Source: Gemmatimonadota bacterium
Lineage (GTDB): Bacteria > Gemmatimonadota > Gemmatimonadetes > Longimicrobiales > Gaopeijiaceae
DNA length: 64,000 bases
Direction of reading: 5' to 3'
NCBI GenBank assembly: GCA_030428885.1
Contig: JAUIEJ010000002.1
Span: 2,501 to 66,500 of the forward strand
Position 1 is the stretch's first letter; each line of letters opens with the position of its first letter. Shown in pieces: positions 8,639 through 15,516 of this stretch. The notes below the pieces were generated by a model. It was given only the letters and a program-made list of their open reading frames with translations. It was not told the origin of the DNA and ran no database searches. A program made the translations under genes and the position numbers.

Positions 8639-8645
8639 CACACGA

Positions 8646-8677
8646 AGCCCGGCAGGGCCATAACGCCTTGCCGGGCT
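8646..8677 (+). terminator. Hairpin terminator after the element's last gene
   Basis: AGCCCGGCA and TGCCGGGCT form a perfect 9-bp stem, extendable by three pairs (one G-U), around an 8-base loop. It sits just after the stop at 8638 and before the tRNA-Pro 3' end. No long T tract follows, so intrinsic termination is likely but not certain. It would also insulate the convergent tRNA. Confidence 0.65.
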
Positions 8678-8689
8678 ATCGCTTCCTTC

Positions 8690-8735
8690 AATCGGGGCGC
8701 CGGGATTCGAACCCGGGACCTCCTGCTCCCAAAGC
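8690..8735. repeat. attR-like 46-bp direct repeat inside tRNA-Pro
   Basis: This stretch is identical to 5751-5796 and lies within the intact tRNA-Pro(TGG), restoring its 3' half. Together the two copies delimit a 2.94-kb segment consistent with an integrated, now decayed element. Confidence 0.88.
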
Positions 8736-8765
8736 AGGCGCGCTACCGGACTGCGCTACGCCCCG
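8692..8765 (-). tRNA. tRNA-Pro (anticodon TGG)
   Basis: Reverse-strand cloverleaf with acceptor CGGGGCG/CGCCCCG, a D arm, an anticodon stem CCTGC/GCAGG around TTTGGGA (anticodon TGG), a T arm GGGTTCGAATCCC, and discriminator A at 8692. CCA is not encoded. Its 3' half is the duplicated attachment sequence. Confidence 0.96.
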
Positions 8766-8785
8766 TCGTACTACTGCTCAACAAC

Positions 8786-9061
8786 CTACGTCCCCAGACC
8801 CCGCCCGCGTGAACCGAATTGTGCATGTAGCGTGTGCATGTTCACGCCTGTTCCCGCCTGTTCCCGCCACACCCGACGCTCCTGAACGACGATCAACATA
8901 CTCTCCTCGTCGACGTCGTCGTAGACCCGGCGGAGCGTCTCCGCGCTCTTCCCGCCCCCAACCTTCGCCCGGTCCTTGTCCGTCAGGTGCTTCGTCTCGG
9001 TGGCGATCTTCCGCCGATAGCCATGGAAGGCAACGACGAGCGGACCTCGGTCGTCTACGCC
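8786..9061 (-). pseudogene. C-terminal remnant of a second tyrosine integrase
   Basis: The reverse-strand frame ending at the TAG at 8788-8786 reads FHGYRRKIATETKH, then VGGGKSAETLRRVYDDVD and ESMLIVVQERR. This is the C-terminal pattern of phage-type integrases: HxxRR box, helix, nucleophile Tyr, and the tail after it. Upstream of about 9061 the similarity fades, and a small forward frame overlaps. It differs from the fragment at 7781-7939, so at least two integrases have visited. It lies beside the 5' end of tRNA-Pro rather than the 3' end, so it does not belong simply to the 5.75-8.74 kb element. Confidence 0.68.
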
Positions 9062-9208
9062 CTCGAGACCCTGTCCGAGGCCGAGACGGCCCAGGCGGCG
9101 ATCCTCGAACTCGTACGCGCCGGAGGGGAGTTCAGGCTACCGGACGACGGGCTCGGGCCGGTGCCCTTCCATGCTGACACCGTCTGGCGCACCACGATCG
9201 AGGGGTGA
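9023..9208 (+). CDS. Small hypothetical protein
   Basis: This 61-residue frame starts MEGNDERTSVVYALETLSEA and has C- or G-ending codons typical of genes here. It is mostly helical and acidic, with no recognised motif. No ribosome-binding site precedes the ATG, and the first 39 bases overlap the integrase remnant on the other strand. It may be a real small gene, or the tail of a gene whose front was lost. Confidence 0.35.
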   Translation: MEGNDERTSVVYALETLSEAETAQAAILELVRAGGEFRLPDDGLGPVPFHADTVWRTTIEG

Positions 9209-9304
9209 CTGTCGGGGGGGCCATCTCTAGGCCCGCCGGGCTTAGTCCAACAGCTTCCAGCAGGACCCTTCTCCCTCCACACTGACAGGACGTCGGAGGC
9301 CCGA

Positions 9305-10066
9305 GTGAGCGAGTACCATGGCGAGGACCACGCCGTCGCATGCACGACACCGATCTTCCTTCTTCACGACCCCGAAAGGCCTGAGCAGGTGGGGAGCGGG
9401 GTCATACTCAGGCTCTCCGACCGTGTCTTCGTAGCGAGCGCCGCACACGTTCTTGACCAGTTCAAGGTCTGGGATAAGCCGCACGTGGCTCTCGGGACCG
9501 ACCTGGTCCCCTTCTACGGCAGGGTCGCGAAGACCACTTCCCGGCCTTTCGGTCGTCCGGGTGATCCGTAGGCCCTTGCCCTGGCCGAGGTCGACACGGC
9601 TCATCTCGGGCTTGGGTCGTTCCCCGGTCTCGCTCCGAGAGCGGTGAGCTTCTCGGAATCCGGCTACGAAGGCGACATCCTCAAGCTGATCGGGTCACCG
9701 CTTGCGATACAGGACTCGGCGGTGGAGGACGGCCACATGGAGACGCGGCTCCTTCATCTCCATCTCATGGCCTCCCGCCAGCGCGTTGATTCCAGGACGG
9801 GCCGCACGACTCACCTGATTCTGAACTACGACGAGGACGAGGTGTTCATCGACGGCCGGAAGGCACCCGCCACCAACCTACGCGGTATCTCCGGATCGGG
9901 GGTCTGGCGGACGCGTGAGAGCGGCCGGCACGAGCTCGTTGGCATCCTAACCGACCACGATGCTTCGGAGAGGCGTCTTGTTGCCGTACGCCCGTGGCTC
10001 CTCCCGGAAGCCCTTAAGCAGATCGCCCCTGAACTGGTGTACCTGCTTGAACCTGGAGCGTCTTGA
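9305..10066 (+). pseudogene. Trypsin-like serine protease interrupted by one in-frame TAG
   Basis: One forward frame runs 254 codons with a single stop, TAG at 9569-9571. Before it comes VGSGVILRLSDRVFVASAAH, with the catalytic His in SAAHV; after it, LRGISGSGVWR, the GxSGS box with the nucleophile Ser. The sequence directly after the stop (ALALAEVDTAHLG) continues the family pattern, so nothing but that codon is damaged. The region of the catalytic Asp lies close to the TAG and cannot be assigned. Accessory proteases of this kind occur in defence islands. It may be recently inactivated, read through, or a sequencing error. An internal ATG at 9644 would give a fragment lacking the catalytic His. 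Confidence 0.75.
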
Positions 10067-10336
10067 GCACCACCTCCACGATGTAGGCTCGGCAGTACCC
10101 ACCACCCGACCTGGCTCCCTTCTTCTTCGGGGTTCCTCTCCCCGCGCGGAAGCACCTGGGTGGGTGCCGGCCCTTCATTACCTGAGTTGACTCGGGGCCC
10201 GGAGACACCCCACCCAGCGCCGCAGAGGCCGCAATCGGATAGTGGATCTGTCGAGTTGGGCGGCCCACGGGGCGTGTGAATCGGATCCAGATCCGACTTC
10301 GACGCCGACGAGACGAATTGGCCTGACTTCCGAACC
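10067..10336. other. Non-coding stretch with a long imperfect hairpin
   Basis: No convincing gene is seen between the broken protease and the leftward 207-residue gene. CTGGGTGGGTG and CACCCCACCCAG (about 10157-10216) can pair with one bulge, enclosing a second GC-rich pairing. It could terminate the two convergent genes. Short reverse frames here lack start signals and known motifs. Confidence 0.4.
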
Positions 10337-10960
10337 TCAGGTCAGCCACCTGACGAGGGTTGTCACGGACGCCCCGACGAGAGCCACCGCCCCGAGACAC
10401 CCCGAGCCGCCGGCGACCCTGTCCCGCCTCAGGATGGGGTTGCCCTTCATGAACGAGTCGATGTCCAGCCCCCGAGCGAGTGCCTCCAGGATTCTCCGCT
10501 GGTCAGCCTCCCTGCGGGCTGGCGATATGCGAACAGGCCCCGGGACCGGAAAGAAGATCGGCCCAAGCTGCCGATCAACGCCTGTCAGCATGGAAGTGAG
10601 GGCGAGGTACGGATCCTCGGCCCTCATCTCGTCAGCGAGGTACTTCAGCGTCCAGAAGGAATTCGCGAACCGTAGGAACTCCGTACTCGCCTCCGGATAG
10701 TTCGCCGCGATGGTCTGACCACGTTCCGCCTGCACGACTTCCCGAGGAACGAACTCGTGGCCCCTGACCGCGGCGATGAAGAACCCACGGTGCATCATCT
10801 CGCCCAACTCTGCGTAGCGGGGCTTGTCGCTATGCGGGATGTCACTCGCCACCTCGGCACGCCGAGTGAGGAGGGTCCAGTCGCTCTCTGAGAGCCTCTC
10901 ACCCGCGTATTCCGCCAACGCCTCGACAGCCTCCCTCGCCCTCGCCCTCGCGTCCTCCAT
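10337..10960 (-). CDS. Hypothetical helical protein with a C-terminal membrane segment
   Basis: This is a 207-residue protein. The ATG at 10960 follows a GGAGGG about nine bases upstream. The body is helical and charged (ARAREAVEALAEYAGERL, EVVQAERGQTIAANYPEA, EFLRFANSFWTLKYLADEM). The end, GSGCLGAVALVGASVTTLVRW, looks like one membrane helix, so it may be a tail-anchored protein. No family is recognised. It is the last of six leftward, closely spaced genes (hsdR, hsdS, hsdM, PC-TIR, a 121-residue unknown, this one), 38 bp from its neighbour, and so is a candidate component of the defence operon. Confidence 0.72.
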   Translation of the reverse strand: MEDARARAREAVEALAEYAGERLSESDWTLLTRRAEVASDIPHSDKPRYAELGEMMHRGFFIAAVRGHEFVPREVVQAERGQTIAANYPEASTEFLRFANSFWTLKYLADEMRAEDPYLALTSMLTGVDRQLGPIFFPVPGPVRISPARREADQRRILEALARGLDIDSFMKGNPILRRDRVAGGSGCLGAVALVGASVTTLVRWLT

Positions 10961-10998
10961 GATCTTGGCCCTCCAGTTGGGTCACCGCAGCTACCGGG

Positions 10999-11364
10999 TC
11001 ACTCCAGACCCGGGAAGAGATCGCGGTTCTTCTCGGCTACGTCGCGGAATCCCTCGCCCATCGAATCGAAGGCGGTGAGGTAGTGGGGATGAAGTGGATC
11101 GACCTCGGCGGAGAAGATCGCCTTCAGGAGCTTGGCAAAGTCGGCGAGGACATCTTGGCCGAGGTCCTCATCGTCGAGCACTTCGCCAACGTTGGGCGGG
11201 ACGGAATTTCCGACCCTGAGGTACCGGGACTGGACGACAAAGCGAAGGGCGTCAGCATGTGTACGGCCGCGGCGGCGGGCCTTCACGTAGGCGGTGGTGT
11301 TTGAGTAGCCCAGGCCGTAATTCGGATTGCCCATGGCCTTGAGGAAGCCCATCGTTGCCTCCAT
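10999..11364 (-). CDS. Small hypothetical protein in the restriction/TIR operon
   Basis: This 121-residue protein starts at ATG 11364 (MEATMGFLKAMG); the Met four residues later is an alternative. The start 29 bp after the TIR gene's stop makes the longer upstream frame unlikely. Visible features are a Gly/Asn/Tyr-rich N-terminus (NPNYGLGYSNTTAYVKARRR) and an acidic helical C-terminus (VGEVLDDEDLGQDVLADFA). There is no signal peptide, membrane segment or known catalytic motif. Context is the only clue to function. Confidence 0.68.
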   Translation of the reverse strand: MEATMGFLKAMGNPNYGLGYSNTTAYVKARRRGRTHADALRFVVQSRYLRVGNSVPPNVGEVLDDEDLGQDVLADFAKLLKAIFSAEVDPLHPHYLTAFDSMGEGFRDVAEKNRDLFPGLE

Positions 11365-11393
11365 GTAGGGGAAGGGGCGCCGGCTCCGCGACC

Positions 11394-12542
11394 TCACGCG
11401 TCGCGTGTCACAACGGGGAGGCCGGCGGCACGCAGCTCGCGCAGCAACTCCCTCTGCCACTCCATCTGATCATCCAACGGGACATAGACGATGCCGTGGA
11501 AGTCAGATGGCACCTCCAGGCCCACCCCCACCAGGGCACATACATTAGGCTGCCCCAGATGAGAGAGAAAGTAACCCAACTCCAGGATGACGTTCTGGCG
11601 TGCTCGGGGCGTGAGACTCCCCTCATCGAGGCCCCCCACGTCGTCTCCCGTCATCAGGATGACGGCGAACGTAACGAGCTGCGCTTCCGAAAAGAACTTC
11701 GTTAGGAGGGGTCGCCCCTTGTTCGGCTGATCGTGAAGCACGATGGGCGTTAGGCCAACCCCCCGGAGGAACTCAACAACCGATTCCTTCGCCGCAACAT
11801 CCCGTCCATGGACAACGAAGACTCGGTCCGGTTCCCGCCCATTGGCCCCCTCCTCGGAGCCTCTCCCGGGGCGGAGGTGATCTCGCAGGAAGGCCGATAG
11901 GAGCCTGCCCTCGGCGGTCACGGCCCCCGGGTTTTCGAGCACGAACTCAATAATCGTCCGCGCTCGTTCCTCCGGAAATCCGCTCACCTCGTACACGCCG
12001 AGGCCCTTGACACCTGCCATCATCAGCAGGTCATCCTGCTCCTCGACCGATAGAGCTGCGAGGACGGGACGGAGTCGCACCATCTCCCCCCGAGTCGGTG
12101 TCACCGACGCCATGGCCGGACGGTCAACGAGGGAAGGCGGTAGCCCCAGGCCCAGATCCGCCGCCGCAGGCGCGAGATCAATCTCCTTCACCGCCCAGTG
12201 GCTTCGGCTGAACTCCCAATCCGCAATATCGAGGCGACGTCGCATCGACCACAGCTCAGCATTCGCAATCGGGCCCCGTGCCTCCTCGTCAAGCCGGATG
12301 ACCAGATTCTCGGAGGTGGGACGGACCGATTCGATTCTGACGATGTAGGCCTGCTCATCTGCCCGACCCTCCTCCATGAGGATGGTGGGCCACGAGGCAA
12401 GCGCCTTGATGGCTTCACGGGAGACCGTGGAGAGACGATCCCGGATAGCCGGCGACGTGTACTCCAAGAACCGCTGGCGTGGGATCTCGAGCGTCCCCCC
12501 AGAGACGTCCGAAGGAAGCATCCACACGATCAGGTTGTACAT
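11394..12542 (-). CDS. TIR-like (PC-TIR / CAP12-type) nucleotide-binding effector with long N-terminal region
   Basis: This is a 382-residue protein. Residues 240-382 match the predicted nucleotide-binding TIR-like family (the CAP12/PC-TIR group): RVFVVHGRD, then PIVLHDQPNKGRPLLTKF, FAVILMTGDDVG, PRARQNVILELGYF (E321 is the likely NAD-cleaving glutamate), and VPSDFHGIVYVPLDD. Residues 155-225 form a helical stretch that may be an effector-associated adaptor domain. Residues 1-150 are mixed and not recognised. Members of this family deplete NAD in CBASS-type and argonaute-linked immunity. It starts 27 bp after hsdM, suggesting a back-up suicide effector tied to the restriction system. No cyclase or argonaute is in the window. 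Confidence 0.85.
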   Translation of the reverse strand: MYNLIVWMLPSDVSGGTLEIPRQRFLEYTSPAIRDRLSTVSREAIKALASWPTILMEEGRADEQAYIVRIESVRPTSENLVIRLDEEARGPIANAELWSMRRRLDIADWEFSRSHWAVKEIDLAPAAADLGLGLPPSLVDRPAMASVTPTRGEMVRLRPVLAALSVEEQDDLLMMAGVKGLGVYEVSGFPEERARTIIEFVLENPGAVTAEGRLLSAFLRDHLRPGRGSEEGANGREPDRVFVVHGRDVAAKESVVEFLRGVGLTPIVLHDQPNKGRPLLTKFFSEAQLVTFAVILMTGDDVGGLDEGSLTPRARQNVILELGYFLSHLGQPNVCALVGVGLEVPSDFHGIVYVPLDDQMEWQRELLRELRAAGLPVVTRDA

Positions 12543-12569
12543 CGTCCCTCCGCTGTGGCACCCCAGGTT

Positions 12570-14057
12570 CTAGCCCTCCAACTCCGCCTCGATCGCCTCG
12601 AACGCATCCAGGGCCGCCCTGAGGTCCTCGACGATCTCGGCCGCCAGGACTGCCGGCTCCGGGAGGTTCTCCGAGTCTTCGAGCGAGTCGTCGCGCAGCC
12701 AGAAGATGTCGAGGTTCAGCTTATCCCTCTGGGCCAGCTCCTCGTAGTCGTAGGCCCTCCAGCGGCCGCCCTCGTTGTCCTCGCTCCACGTCGCCTCCCG
12801 CTCGTGCCGCTGGCCTGGTCGGAAGCACTCCACGAACTCGTCGAGGCCCCCACGCGTCAGGGGGTTCTGCTTGAGGGTGAAGTGCATGTTGGTCCGGAGG
12901 TCGTAGATCCAGAGCCTCTCGGTCCAGGCCTTCTCCCGCGCCGGCTTCGCGTCGAAGAACAGGACGTTGGCCTTCACGCCCTGGGCGTAGAAGATGCCGG
13001 TGGGCAGGCGGAGGAGCGTGTGGACGTCGAACTGCTGCAGGAGGTTCTTCCGGACCGTCTCCCCTGCCCCGCCCTCGAATAGGACGTTGTCCGGCACGAC
13101 GATGGCGCACCGGCCGTGGATGGTCAGGAGCGTCTTCACGTGCTGGAGGAAGTTGAGCTGTTTGTTCTTCGTGGAGGTCCAGAAGTCCTGCCGCTCGTAG
13201 CTCTGGGTCTCGGACTCGAGTTCGCCCTCCTCGTTCACGATCTGGATGCTGCTCTTCCGCCCGAACGGGGGATTCGTAAGGACCATCGAGTACCGGTCGC
13301 CCGGGTCCGAGGCGAGGCTGTCGACCCCTGAACGGATCGGACAGGGGTCGGCCGACATCCCGTGGAGGTAGAGATTCATGATGCAGAGCCGGGCGGTGGC
13401 AGGGACCAGCTCCCAGCCCTGGGCGAACCGCTCCTTCAGGTGCCGCTTCTCGTCGGGGTCCAGCTCACGCCCGTGCTCCCGAACCACGTAGTCGTGCGCA
13501 GCGAGGAGGAAGCCACCGGTCCCCGCGGCCGGGTCGCAGACCGTGTCGTCCGGCCCGGGCTGCATCACGTCCACCATGGCCTGGATCAGCGGCCGCGGGG
13601 TGAAGTACTGACCGGCACCCTTCGGCGACTCCTGGGCCGACTTTGCGAGGAGCCCCTCGTAGATGTCGCCCTTCACGTCGGCCTGCATCGACATCCAGTC
13701 CTCGGGGTCGATGAGGTCCACGATGAGGCGTTTCAGGGTGGCCGGGTTCTGGATCTCCTGCCGGGCCTTCTTGAATATCTCTCCGAGCATGCCACCCTGC
13801 TTCGGCAGCTCGGCGAGGATGTGGCGGTAGTGGGTCTCCAGCTCCTCCCCGTCGCGCTCGAGGAGACTCGGCCAGTCCAGGCCTTCGGGCACGATGGGGT
13901 CCCGGTTCCACGGCGGCAGGGTCTGCTCGTGGGCCATCTTCAGGAAGAGCAGGAAGGTGATCTGCTCCGTGTAGGCCATGTACGAGAGACCGTCGTCCCG
14001 GAGGACGTGGGCGAAGCTCCAGGCCTTGTTGACGATCTGCGAAGGACCTTCAGGCAT
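12570..14057 (-). CDS. hsdM: Type I restriction-modification DNA adenine methyltransferase subunit
   Basis: This is a 495-residue protein. The ATG at 14057 is chosen because it overlaps the hsdS stop by eight bases and starts MPEGPSQIVNKAWSFAHVLR, the usual HsdM N-terminus; the longer frame adds 40 residues of HsdS shadow. Helical HsdM_N covers about residues 1-135. The N6-adenine methylase fold follows with the SAM-binding motif DPAAGTGGF (175-183) and catalytic NPPF (262-265). The C-terminus is the usual helical HsdS-contacting region. It methylates the host target and forms the core M2S enzyme. Order here is hsdR-hsdS-hsdM, less common than R-M-S. Confidence 0.95.
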   Translation of the reverse strand: MPEGPSQIVNKAWSFAHVLRDDGLSYMAYTEQITFLLFLKMAHEQTLPPWNRDPIVPEGLDWPSLLERDGEELETHYRHILAELPKQGGMLGEIFKKARQEIQNPATLKRLIVDLIDPEDWMSMQADVKGDIYEGLLAKSAQESPKGAGQYFTPRPLIQAMVDVMQPGPDDTVCDPAAGTGGFLLAAHDYVVREHGRELDPDEKRHLKERFAQGWELVPATARLCIMNLYLHGMSADPCPIRSGVDSLASDPGDRYSMVLTNPPFGRKSSIQIVNEEGELESETQSYERQDFWTSTKNKQLNFLQHVKTLLTIHGRCAIVVPDNVLFEGGAGETVRKNLLQQFDVHTLLRLPTGIFYAQGVKANVLFFDAKPAREKAWTERLWIYDLRTNMHFTLKQNPLTRGGLDEFVECFRPGQRHEREATWSEDNEGGRWRAYDYEELAQRDKLNLDIFWLRDDSLEDSENLPEPAVLAAEIVEDLRAALDAFEAIEAELEG

Positions 14058-15516
14058 CTTGCACCGCCGCACTGGAGTGAGAATCCTCACCGCCCGCCAT
14101 TGAGCCGTCGAATGCCTTCGCCAGTATACCGCGCCGCAGAGCCCGGCCACTGGCGAGCCGGACGCCGACTGACTCAAGGACCCGCCCTATCGACGCTTCG
14201 ACCGTGGCAAACGCGCCAACAATTCGGTCCTGCTCCGCGGCTGGCGGCAGGGGAACCGGGGTTGATCGCAGCTGATCGAAACTCAGGTGAGGTCGACCCT
14301 CACCGTACATGAACTCCGCGAACACACCTCGGCCCCAAGGTGAGTTCAAGACAAGGTCGACGAACGCAGAGCTGCCCGGCATGGTCAGCCGGACGAGGGA
14401 CACGCTCTGGCAGACATAGTGCTCGTGCAGTGGCCGTGCCACCCGGCAGACGTCCCCTGTGTTGGCGCCAACGATCGTGACGAGGATATCACCCTCGTTG
14501 ACCTGCGAGCGTCGTCGCGCCGGGTCATCCGCAGGTGGATCGACATGCTGCTTCTCGGCTAGGTCAAGGCGACCGGGCTTCACGTTGCCGGCGAGGATGA
14601 ACACGCCTGTACCTCGCCCGTAGTAGGGCTTCCAATCCCTGGAGCCGCTCGTCAGCCTACTTGTCAGTTGCCCGAGCGCAGCCCAACACCACCCCTCAGG
14701 CAGCTCCGGCAGGTCCTCCGTATCCGCCCCCTTCGGCTCCTCGTACTTCGACCGCCAGTTCTTCGGGGGCTTCTTGCCCTTCGCCTCGTACTTCGAGAGG
14801 TAGTCCTCCGCCCACCGCTTCCTGCGCTCGGCGAGTGTCCGCTGCAGTAGCTCCTCCCCTGTCTCCTCCGGCGGGTTCGTCTTGCGCCACTCCTCGGTCA
14901 GCTTCCCCTCTACCGCGGCCTTCAGGAGCGAGGCCCTGTAGCGCTCGAGGTTGCGTTGGGCCCGCTTGAGTGCGGCCTCGCCGGCGTCGAGTTCTGAGAA
15001 GAGCTGCTCGATCTTGGCGACGATCGCGCGCTGACGAGGCCTGGGCGGGACCGGCAGCTCAACCTGCTTGAACCAGGTCTTCGGAACGCGGAGCTGCCCC
15101 GCAGCCCCTCGCATGTTGTGTTGTGCCTGCCGTCGGAAGTCCCGCCAAGCCAAGTAGCGGGCAACCCACCGGACCTCCACAGAACGAGCATCCGGCCGAA
15201 CAACGAAGAACTCCGTAGACCCGTAGCCATGGGGAGGATCAATGTCGGGTACGATGGCGACCTTACCGTTCTCCATGCACGGAGTGATCTTCGCGAACAA
15301 GACATCGCCGCTCTTGAACTGTGTGTAGCCCGACTTCACCTCACTGAAGCGTCGGCGTTCAGGCGCGGCTACGCCGCCGAATTCCTCCTCGACGGCAGCC
15401 ATCGGTAGGAAGGTGACAGGCTCGTCCTCGGCATATTCCGGCTTCTCCTTGGCTGGGTTCACCGAGGCCAACTCAGAGAGTCGGCAGTACCTCCATCCCT
15501 CAGGCAAGTCCCTCAC
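14050..15516 (-). CDS. hsdS: Type I restriction-modification specificity subunit
   Basis: This 488-residue protein starts at GTG 15516, overlapping the hsdR stop (GTGA). It has two target-recognition domains: the first about residues 1-160 (LPEGWRYCRLSELASVNP to KTWFKQVELPVPPRPRQ), the second about 270-430 (LPELPEGWCWAALGQLTSRL to RSTPVPLPPAAEQDRI). Conserved helices separate and follow them (AIVAKIEQLFSELDAGEAAL). The two domains read the two halves of a bipartite DNA site, and the helices act as ruler and bind HsdM. The target sequence cannot be predicted from this. Confidence 0.95.
   Translation of the reverse strand: MRDLPEGWRYCRLSELASVNPAKEKPEYAEDEPVTFLPMAAVEEEFGGVAAPERRRFSEVKSGYTQFKSGDVLFAKITPCMENGKVAIVPDIDPPHGYGSTEFFVVRPDARSVEVRWVARYLAWRDFRRQAQHNMRGAAGQLRVPKTWFKQVELPVPPRPRQRAIVAKIEQLFSELDAGEAALKRAQRNLERYRASLLKAAVEGKLTEEWRKTNPPEETGEELLQRTLAERRKRWAEDYLSKYEAKGKKPPKNWRSKYEEPKGADTEDLPELPEGWCWAALGQLTSRLTSGSRDWKPYYGRGTGVFILAGNVKPGRLDLAEKQHVDPPADDPARRRSQVNEGDILVTIVGANTGDVCRVARPLHEHYVCQSVSLVRLTMPGSSAFVDLVLNSPWGRGVFAEFMYGEGRPHLSFDQLRSTPVPLPPAAEQDRIVGAFATVEASIGRVLESVGVRLASGRALRRGILAKAFDGSMAGGEDSHSSAAVQDA

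Noticed and set aside
9569-9571. The protease stop as a selenocysteine codon
   Set aside because: The codon is TAG, not TGA, so the tRNA-Sec found here cannot read it.
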